A stretch of 9,242 nucleotides of DNA, from positions 1-9,242 of the forward strand of contig DASWFO010000102.1 of the NCBI GenBank assembly GCA_036394195.1. The letters run 5' to 3'. The notes under the pieces are model-generated. The model did not search any database, was not told where the DNA came from, and saw nothing but the letters and a program-made list of their open reading frames with translations. Positions 1-5,009 of this stretch are shown here, piece after piece. Numbering within the stretch: the first letter of the stretch is position 1; every line of letters starts with the position of its first letter. This DNA comes from DATJPD01 sp036394195 (GTDB lineage Bacteria > Pseudomonadota > Alphaproteobacteria > CACIAM-22H2). A program made the position numbers and the translations under genes.

Positions 1-5
1 TCGCT

Positions 6-35
6 TTGTCAACGCACCCCCCTGACAAAATGTCA
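6..35. promoter_or_regulatory. Cluster of TGTCA/TGACA half-sites upstream of the quinone oxidoreductase gene
   Basis: Three half-sites lie close together: TGTCA at 7-11, TGACA at 23-27 and TGTCA at 31-35. The last two form a perfect inverted repeat with a 3-bp AAA spacer. The first two form TTGTCA-N11-TGACAA, a 6-bp inverted repeat. The cluster ends about 38 bp before a perfect TATAAT at 73-78. This arrangement fits an operator for a dimeric regulator, but no regulator can be assigned, and the sites may belong to whatever lies to the left of the window. Confidence 0.3.
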
Positions 36-72
36 CCCGACGGCGCGCGGTTCCGGTGGCTCCCCGACCCCC

Positions 73-78
73 TATAAT
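73..78 (+). promoter_or_regulatory. Candidate -10 box (TATAAT) for the quinone oxidoreductase gene
   Basis: A perfect TATAAT lies 37 bp before the ATG at 116, in an otherwise very GC-rich stretch. The best -35 at normal spacing is only TTCCGG (51-56, 16-bp spacer), so the promoter would be weak or activator-dependent. If it is real, transcription starts near position 85, which rules out the in-frame GTG at 56 as translation start. Confidence 0.35.
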
Positions 79-115
79 GGCTTCAACGGTTGCCAAAACA
101 GCGGGGGGGGGAACG

Positions 116-1144
116 ATGCGGGCGGTGGTGCTGCGCGAGTACGGAACGGCGGGACAGAGCTTACGGATCGAGAGCGACTATCCGGACCCCAAGCCCGGGC
201 CGGGACAGGTCCTGGTCGGGGTGAAGGCCAGCTCGGTCAATCCGATCGACGTGCGGATGTCCGGCGGCTATGCCCGCGCCCGCCTCAAATCCCTGGGCAT
301 AACGCCGCCGATGGTGCTGGGCCGCGATGTCGCGGGCACGGTCGAGGCGCTGGGCACCGGGGTCGACCGCTTCAAGATCGGCGATCCGGTGTGGGGGCTG
401 GTGGTCTCCAGCGAGCCCGGCGCCCTGGCGGAGCTGGTCGCGGTGCGCGCCGAGCTGCTCGTCCCAAAGCCGCCGTCGGTGTCCTGGCATGAGGCCGCGA
501 CCCTGCCCTATGCCGGGCTCACGACGTGGTCGGCGTTCGTCAACGACGCCGGCCTGAGGCCCGGCGGCCTTGCGGGAAAGCTGGCCCTGGTGCTCGGCGG
601 CGCCGGCGGCACCGGCAGCTTCGCGGTGCAGCTGCTGAAGCTGTGGGGTGCGAAGGTCGCCGCGACCTGCAGCACGCGCAACGTCGAGTTCGTCGCCGGC
701 TGCGGCGCCGAAATGGTCGTCGACTACACCAGGGACGATTTCACCCGCGTGCTCCGCGACGTCGACGTCGTCTATGACACGGTGGGCGGCGACGACGATC
801 GGGCGCTGAGCGTGCTCCGGTCGGGTGCGGGCGCCACCTTCGTGTCCATCGTGCATCCGGTGATCCCGATCACGGACGAGCTGGGCTGGGACGAGGGCAT
901 CAAGCGCGTGAACGCGATCCGCCAGGCCAAGGCCGAGGAGCAGCGCGCGAAATTCGATCGCTTCTATTCCTGGGCGATGATCAAGCCGGACAATGCAATG
1001 CTCGCCGCCGCGACGAAGCTGTTCACCGAGCGCAAAATCAGGATGTCGATCGAGAAGGTCTACAAGCTCGACCAGATCCGCGAGGCGTTCGCCCACTCCG
1101 CCACCAACCGCGTGCGCGGCAAGCTGATCGTGGAGATTGACTAG
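116..1144 (+). CDS. Zinc-independent MDR-family NAD(P)H:quinone oxidoreductase (RTN4IP1-like)
   Basis: This 342-aa cytoplasmic protein should transfer hydride from NAD(P)H to a quinone or enone; the substrate is unknown. The N-terminal GroES-like domain (about 1-125) has SVNPIDVRMSGGY (41-53) and LGRDVAGTVEALG (68-80). The Rossmann domain (about 130-290) has the nucleotide loop LGGAGGTGSFA (160-170), and DTVGG (221-225) follows. The four-Cys structural zinc lobe is absent (only C185 and C196), so it belongs with quinone reductases rather than zinc alcohol dehydrogenases. The pattern of SVNPIDV, LGRDV, ATLPYAGLTTWSA and VYDTVGG is close to RTN4IP1, a reductase tied to ubiquinone metabolism in eukaryotes. 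I chose ATG 116 over in-frame GTG 56 because a G-rich ribosome site directly precedes it, 342 aa is the family length, and the candidate -10 box lies between the two starts. It converges on the regulator gene with a 30-bp gap. Confidence 0.88.
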   Translation: MRAVVLREYGTAGQSLRIESDYPDPKPGPGQVLVGVKASSVNPIDVRMSGGYARARLKSLGITPPMVLGRDVAGTVEALGTGVDRFKIGDPVWGLVVSSEPGALAELVAVRAELLVPKPPSVSWHEAATLPYAGLTTWSAFVNDAGLRPGGLAGKLALVLGGAGGTGSFAVQLLKLWGAKVAATCSTRNVEFVAGCGAEMVVDYTRDDFTRVLRDVDVVYDTVGGDDDRALSVLRSGAGATFVSIVHPVIPITDELGWDEGIKRVNAIRQAKAEEQRAKFDRFYSWAMIKPDNAMLAAATKLFTERKIRMSIEKVYKLDQIREAFAHSATNRVRGKLIVEID

Positions 1145-1174
1145 CAGGCAGCGCGAGCATCACGCAAAGGGTGA

Positions 1175-1963
1175 TCATTTCAACGCCGACACGATCTCGC
1201 GCGCCGCGTCCTGCAGGTCGCGCAAATGTTGCGCGGCCATCTGATCGACCGTCAAGGCGCGCCGCGCCCATATAATGTTGATGCAGCCATGAACCTTGCC
1301 GCCCTGGAGCAGCGGCACGGCCATCCCGGCGAGGTGGTCATCGAACATGCCCTCGTAGAAGCCGCCGAGGAAATAGGGGTCGCGCAGGCCGTAGCCGCGC
1401 GCCCTCGTCTCGCGCAGAACAGCGTCGAGGCGCTTGGGATCGCGCGCCAGCCGGTCTTGCGGATTGCGCGAGTTCCGCAGCCGCGTGACGATCCGCCGCC
1501 GCTCCTCATCCGGACAGAAGGCGAGATACGCGCGGCCAAGCGCCGTCATCAGCCAATTGACTCGATTGCCGACGCGCGCCGAATTGAAAACAAACGGGCT
1601 CAGCGCGCGACTGGTCTCGACGATTTCCAGGTGGTCGCCGGCCGGGACGCCCAGATCCGAGGGCCAGACGATTTTGTGGCACAATCGATCGAGCACCGGT
1701 GCTGCGACTTCGGCGACATAATCGAACCGGTGCGGCTTGCGCAGGATGCCGGTCAGCTTGGCGCTGGCACGATAGCGACCGTCGTCAATCCGGCGGTAGA
1801 CCATGCCTGCCTGTTCGAGGGTCGCGAGGATCCGGAGAAGGCTGGGCTTGGAGAGACCGGTGGTGCGATGGACCTCGTGCAGCGTCAGCGCCGGCGCGCC
1901 GTGCAGGGCCTTGAACACCTGCAACCCACGCTGAAGGCCTCGAATGGTGCTGGTTTTCGCCAT
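1175..1963 (-). CDS. IclR-family transcriptional regulator, MhpR-like
   Basis: The 262-aa protein is a DNA-binding regulator that probably senses an aromatic acid or related catabolite. An N-terminal winged helix-turn-helix (about 8-70) begins IRGLQRGLQVFKAL, and LTLHEVHRTTGLSKPSLLRI (27-46) forms the HTH. The IclR effector domain (about 80-262) has VWPSDLGV (99-106), YLAFCPDEER (146-155), LARDPKRLDAVLRETRARGYG (172-192, described by its ends) and MAVPLLQGGKVHGCINII (214-231). These blocks match E. coli MhpR, the activator of 3-hydroxyphenylpropionate degradation, better than IclR itself. I chose the start at 1963 because the family begins just before the RGLxRGL block and because a good promoter lies between 1963 and the more distal start at 2059. 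No strong ribosome site is visible. It is divergent from the Bug gene, whose expression it probably controls. Whether it activates or represses cannot be read from sequence. Confidence 0.9.
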   Translation of the reverse strand: MAKTSTIRGLQRGLQVFKALHGAPALTLHEVHRTTGLSKPSLLRILATLEQAGMVYRRIDDGRYRASAKLTGILRKPHRFDYVAEVAAPVLDRLCHKIVWPSDLGVPAGDHLEIVETSRALSPFVFNSARVGNRVNWLMTALGRAYLAFCPDEERRRIVTRLRNSRNPQDRLARDPKRLDAVLRETRARGYGLRDPYFLGGFYEGMFDDHLAGMAVPLLQGGKVHGCINIIWARRALTVDQMAAQHLRDLQDAAREIVSALK

Positions 1964-1990
1964 GTTGCCCGCGCGGTCGCCGCGCCTCGC

Positions 1991-2011
1991 GAATTCCGGC
2001 TGGCGGAATTC
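1991..2011. promoter_or_regulatory. Candidate operator of the IclR-family regulator
   Basis: A perfect inverted repeat, GAATTCCG-N5-CGGAATTC, stands in the 128-bp divergent spacer between the regulator and Bug genes. Arms of 8 bp with a 5-bp centre suit a dimeric IclR-type protein. The right arm shares four bases (2008-2011) with the regulator's predicted -10 box, so binding would be expected to repress the regulator's own gene. The site is 81 bp from the Bug start, where it could also act on that gene. Confidence 0.55.
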
Positions 2012-2036
2012 TATCAGTTTCCCGTCGCCGTGCCAG
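2008..2036 (-). promoter_or_regulatory. Predicted sigma-70-type promoter of the IclR-family regulator
   Basis: On the minus strand, CTGGCA (2036 down to 2031; 4/6 match to TTGACA) is followed after exactly 17 bp by TAGAAT (2013 down to 2008; 5/6 match to TATAAT). Transcription would start near 2001, giving a leader of about 38 nt to the ATG at 1963. This favours the shorter regulator over an upstream start at 2059. Confidence 0.45.
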
Positions 2037-2091
2037 ACCGGGATGGCAATGATCGCCACGCTGTCGACCAGAATCGATCAGGGAGAGCACC

Positions 2092-3066
2092 ATGAGCCTG
2101 CGTCTTCCATTGCGGTTGGCGATCGGCGCGATCGCAGCGACCCTCGCGCTCCCGGCCCTGGCCGCCGACCCGTTTCCGGCGCGGCCGATTCACATCATCG
2201 CGCCCTGGGGCGTCGGAACCCCGCCCGACATCGTCGCGCGCATCCTCGGCGACAATCTCGCGCCGCGCTTCGGACAGCCGGTGATCGTCGACAACAAGCC
2301 CGGAGCGACCGGCACGATCGGGCTTGCCGAACTCGCCCGCCAACCGGCCGACGGCCATACGCTGGCGACGATCACGATGCCGGTCACGGTGGCGTCGGCG
2401 CTTTATCCGGACCTGAAGCTCGATCTCAGCCGCGATTTCGCACCGATCGGGCTGGTCGGCTGGGCCTCCAACGTATTGGTGGTGAATGCGCACTCGCCGG
2501 CGGCCTCGGTGCCGGAACTGCTTTCACTCCTCCGGGCAAAGCCGGGCCAGCTCGCTTTTGCGTCGGGCGGCAACGGCACGCCGGCGCATCTCGCGGGCGA
2601 GTTGTTCCTTCAGACGACCGGAACGGCGGCGAACCACGTACCGTACAACCAATTCCCGCAGGCTGTCGCCGACGTGATCGCCGGCCGGGTGGAGTTCATG
2701 TTCATGAGCAGCGTGGCGGCAATCGCGCAGGTGCAGGGCGGCAGCCTGCGGGCGCTGGCGGTCACCGCGCCGGAACGCATTGCCGCCCTTCCCGCCGTGC
2801 CGACCATGGTCGAAGCGGGCCATCCCGACGTCGTGGTCCGCGATTGGAGCGGCGTCATCGCCAAGGCCGGCACGCCGGAGCCGGTGCTGGCGCGCCTGCG
2901 CAGCGAGCTCGCCGAGGCGCTGCGGTCGGCGGTGGTTCGCGAGCGCCTAGCCCAGATCGGCATCGAGCCGGACATTCAGACCGCGGCCGCGTTCGGCGAT
3001 CTCATTCGTTCCGAGACGGCACGCTGGAGCCAGCTCGTCCAGACCGCCGGGATAAAGCCGAACTGA
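2092..3066 (+). CDS. Bug-family (TctC-like) periplasmic solute-binding protein
   Basis: The 324-aa exported protein should bind a carboxylated small molecule and pass it to a tripartite tricarboxylate transporter or a sensor. A Sec signal peptide covers residues 1-24: basic start (R4, R8), hydrophobic core, and cleavage after PALA. The mature protein opens with the Bug hallmark FPARPIHIIAPWGVGTPPDIVAR; VIVDNKPGATGTIG and ASGGNGTPAHLAGELF follow, then the late block LRALAVTAPERIAALPAVPTM (ends given), and length is normal. GGGAGAG (2081-2087) supports the ATG. No TctA or TctB membrane gene is in the window, which is common because most Bug proteins in Burkholderiales and Bradyrhizobium-like genomes are orphans. 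It lies divergent from the MhpR-like regulator and 100 bp before the dioxygenase gene on the same strand, suggesting a substrate related to that pathway. The ligand is unknown. Confidence 0.92.
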   Translation: MSLRLPLRLAIGAIAATLALPALAADPFPARPIHIIAPWGVGTPPDIVARILGDNLAPRFGQPVIVDNKPGATGTIGLAELARQPADGHTLATITMPVTVASALYPDLKLDLSRDFAPIGLVGWASNVLVVNAHSPAASVPELLSLLRAKPGQLAFASGGNGTPAHLAGELFLQTTGTAANHVPYNQFPQAVADVIAGRVEFMFMSSVAAIAQVQGGSLRALAVTAPERIAALPAVPTMVEAGHPDVVVRDWSGVIAKAGTPEPVLARLRSELAEALRSAVVRERLAQIGIEPDIQTAAAFGDLIRSETARWSQLVQTAGIKPN

Positions 3067-3095
3067 GGCCCTCGACTCAGGTCCGAGCGCGCGGG

Positions 3096-3123
3096 TTCAA
3101 AGGGCGCTGCCTCGTGGTAGATT
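3096..3123 (+). promoter_or_regulatory. Possible own promoter of the dioxygenase gene
   Basis: TTCAAA (3096-3101; 4/6) and TAGATT (3118-3123; 4/6) are 16 bp apart, and TGG directly before the -10 gives an extended -10 (TGn). The leader to ATG 3167 would be about 37 nt. It could let the dioxygenase be transcribed separately from the Bug gene, though read-through is equally possible because no terminator is evident in the 100-bp gap. Confidence 0.3.
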
Positions 3124-3166
3124 GCCATGAGGCTGGCGCCCCGGCGCGTCGACCAGGAGCACGACC

Positions 3167-4177
3167 ATGAAGCTGCAAGCACTGGGATATGTGGGCGTGG
3201 CCACGCGAAACCTCGACGACTGGACGGGCTTCGCCACCAGCTTCCTCGGCATGCAGCTCGCGGACCACAGCCGAGCCACCCGCGCGTTCCGCATGGATGA
3301 CCGCAAGCAGCGGCTGGTCATCCAGGACGGCGACGGCGAAGGGCCGGCGTTCTATGGCTGGGAGACCGCCAGCGCCGCGGCGCTCGACGCCGTGGCGGCG
3401 GACCTCGAGCGGGCCGGCGTCCAGATCGCGCGCGGATCGCGGGCGCTGGCCGACGAGCGGCGGGTCAAGGATCTGATCGTCTTCGCCGATCCGGCCGGCA
3501 ACCGGGTCGAGATTTTTCATGGTGCTGAGTCAACCACCGAGCCGTTCACGCCCGGGCGTTCGATTTCCGGTTTCCGGACCGGCGCACTCGGCATGGGCCA
3601 TGCGGTGCTCACCGCCGAGCGCATCGACGAGCTGATCCAGTTCTATCGCGACGTGCTCGGCTTTCGTCCCACCGATTACATCCTGAAGCCGTTCAAGGCA
3701 TATTTCTTCCACATCAATCCCCGCCACCACAGCCTGGCCTTCATCGACACCGGCAAGAACGGCATCCATCATCTGATGGTCGAGCTGTGCTATCTCGACG
3801 ACGTCGGCCAGGGCTATGACATAGCACTCGGCAAGCCCGAGATGATCGGCACCACGCTCGGCCGGCACGTCAACGACTACGTGACCTCGTTCTATTCATG
3901 GTCGCCGTCGAAGTTCCTGGTCGAGTACGGCTGGGGCGGCCGCTCCGTCGAGCCCGGCAACTGGACGCCGCACGAGCGGACCGAGGGGCCGAGCCTGTGG
4001 GGCCACGACCGCCAGTGGCTGTCGCAGGACGCCCGCGCCGACGCGCGCGCGATGCGCATGAAGGTCGCCGATGCCGGCGGCCGCGTGCCGGTCCAGGTGA
4101 TCGAAGGCAATCACCACGTCGCCGCCGACGCGTGTCCGTGGTGGGCGGACAACATCGAGACACGGAAGCGCGGCTAA
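3167..4177 (+). CDS. Type I extradiol ring-cleavage dioxygenase (VOC superfamily, BphC/HsaC-like)
   Basis: The 336-aa cytoplasmic enzyme should open a catechol-type ring next to its two hydroxyls using O2 and Fe(II), or possibly Mn(II). It has two VOC modules: an N-terminal one (about 1-120, ending FADPAGNRVEIFHG) and a catalytic C-terminal one (about 140-260). By alignment to BphC the metal ligands are H145 (GMGH), H202 (IHHLMVE) and E253 (FLVEYG). The active-site residues are also kept: H188 in RHHSLAF, H234 in GRHVND and Y243 in SFY. All essential residues are therefore present. Residues from about 280 onward form a C-terminal extension beyond the usual BphC length of about 290-300 aa. AGGAG at 3155-3159 sits 7 nt before the ATG. 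The exact catechol cannot be deduced; the MhpR-like regulator and Bug protein nearby point to an aromatic acid route whose other enzymes lie elsewhere. Confidence 0.88.
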   Translation: MKLQALGYVGVATRNLDDWTGFATSFLGMQLADHSRATRAFRMDDRKQRLVIQDGDGEGPAFYGWETASAAALDAVAADLERAGVQIARGSRALADERRVKDLIVFADPAGNRVEIFHGAESTTEPFTPGRSISGFRTGALGMGHAVLTAERIDELIQFYRDVLGFRPTDYILKPFKAYFFHINPRHHSLAFIDTGKNGIHHLMVELCYLDDVGQGYDIALGKPEMIGTTLGRHVNDYVTSFYSWSPSKFLVEYGWGGRSVEPGNWTPHERTEGPSLWGHDRQWLSQDARADARAMRMKVADAGGRVPVQVIEGNHHVAADACPWWADNIETRKRG

Positions 4178-4278
4178 CGCCTTCTCCGCTCCGACGACGA
4201 CGAAGAAAGAGCGCGGTTACGCGCCGGTGGAGCGCCGGCACGCCGGTTCGGCGAGCCGACGTCCTCCGGGACTGCGGG

Positions 4279-4713
4279 TCAGTGAGCGAGCGCGATCTGG
4301 ACGCCCTCGGCGGCGAGCGTGAGATTCAGCCCTTCGGTGGTCGACGTCATGTGGATTGTCACGCCATTCTGGTTCTCCATCGCGGTCGCGCTGGCGCCGC
4401 CCGCGACGGTGGCCCCGGCCGAGGCCGCCGTATAGACGCCGTTGATGTCCTGCACCCTCTTGAGGCCGACGACCGAGCCGGTCGCCGTGTACTCGTCGAC
4501 GCCGACGCTGGCCAACGAGAAGCCGCTCACCGTTACGGGGTAGCGTTTGCCGTGGAAAATCAACGTACCATGGCCCCAGCTGTAGCCGATCCCCGCGGCG
4601 GCCGATCCGCCCGACAGTTCGATCACGGCGTCCGGCGCCTGTGCCGACGCCGGCAGGGGGTGAGACAGCAAGAGTCCAAGTCCCAGTCCGAGCATAGAGA
4701 TCGTCTTACGCAT
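4279..4713 (-). CDS. Small secreted Gly/Ala-rich protein of unknown function
   Basis: The 144-aa protein carries a Sec signal peptide: RK at 2-3, hydrophobic core 7-18, and PASA-QA cleavage after residue 24. The mature 120 residues are rich in Gly, Ala, Ser, Thr and Val in an alternating pattern that suggests beta strands, for example GIGYSWGHGTLIFHGKRYPV (41-60) and AASAGATVAGGASATAMENQ (96-115). It has no cysteine, so it is neither a lipoprotein nor disulfide-bonded, and no transmembrane segment remains after cleavage. I recognise the general look of alphaproteobacterial periplasmic or outer-membrane-associated small beta proteins but cannot name a family. Its start is fixed by a strong ribosome site 7 nt upstream; an in-frame start at 4806 would bury the signal peptide. 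It converges on the dioxygenase gene with a 101-bp gap that lacks a clear terminator. Confidence 0.8.
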   Translation of the reverse strand: MRKTISMLGLGLGLLLSHPLPASAQAPDAVIELSGGSAAAGIGYSWGHGTLIFHGKRYPVTVSGFSLASVGVDEYTATGSVVGLKRVQDINGVYTAASAGATVAGGASATAMENQNGVTIHMTSTTEGLNLTLAAEGVQIALAH

Positions 4714-5009
4714 GGCACTTTCTCCTTCTTCAATAGTGGTTGATGGCTGATCTTGCGCTTGTCCGGATTTGCAGGTGGTGCAGGCCTGCGGCGTTGGCTT
4801 GCGCAACGTTGCGGAGTTTTATCGCGCTTGCGAAAAGGCGTTCCGGGCACACCAATGCACTCTGCGCACGCAAACACAAAGCGGCGCGCCCGATCTCACT
4901 GAGGATGATGTCCCGCGCTACGGCGCGATCGCCCGCCTGCACTCCGCGGTTCAGGACGGGCGTGCAGGCGCCAGGGGGATCAGGTCGTCCGGCGCGGGGT
5001 TCTGCCCGC
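4714..5009. other. Non-coding spacer with short palindromes between two minus-strand genes
   Basis: This 296-bp stretch has no convincing gene: the open frames across it lack ribosome sites and recognisable proteins. It contains the perfect palindromes GCAGGCCTGC (4780-4789) and CGCAACGTTGCG (4802-4813), the latter overlapping TTGCGCAA (4799-4806). These lie about 70-100 bp upstream of the secreted-protein start and could be regulator sites. Directly after the cyclase stop, GCGGG (4994-4998) and CCCGC (5005-5009) can form a 5-bp GC hairpin without a T-run, at best a weak transcription stop. No clear -35/-10 pair was found for the secreted-protein gene. Confidence 0.4.
4721..4727 (-). promoter_or_regulatory. 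Ribosome binding site fixing the start of the secreted protein
   Basis: On the minus strand AAGGAGA lies 7 nt before the ATG at 4713. It is the strongest Shine-Dalgarno match in the window and decides between this start and the in-frame one 31 codons upstream. Confidence 0.75.

Noticed and set aside
56..115. In-frame GTG at 56 as start of the quinone reductase gene
   Set aside because: The candidate -10 box lies downstream of it, it lacks a ribosome site, and the added 20 residues do not belong to the MDR fold.
1159..1175. ATCAC-N7-GTGAT hairpin between the quinone reductase and regulator genes as a terminator
   Set aside because: The stem is only 5 bp, has no T-run, and overlaps the regulator's stop codon by one base.
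1964..2059. In-frame ATG at 2059 as start of the IclR-family regulator
   Set aside because: It would place the start upstream of the predicted promoter and operator and add 32 residues not typical of the family.
1226..2095. 289-codon open frame antisense to the regulator
   Set aside because: The product is an Arg/Ala/Asp-rich shadow with no recognisable motif, caused by high GC content; the minus-strand frame is a clear IclR-family protein.
4241..4253. CGCCG-GTT-CGGCG hairpin between the dioxygenase and secreted-protein genes as a terminator
   Set aside because: A 5-bp stem without a T-run is expected by chance in DNA this GC-rich.
4279..4713. Assignment of the secreted protein to DUF1134/EipA
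   Set aside because: The Gly-rich look and alphaproteobacterial context are similar, but the motifs I recall for that family are not present and the protein is shorter.
4730..4942. 70-codon minus-strand frame in the spacer upstream of the secreted protein
   Set aside because: It starts at a GTG without a good ribosome site and the product resembles nothing known; a decayed gene cannot be excluded but is not supported.
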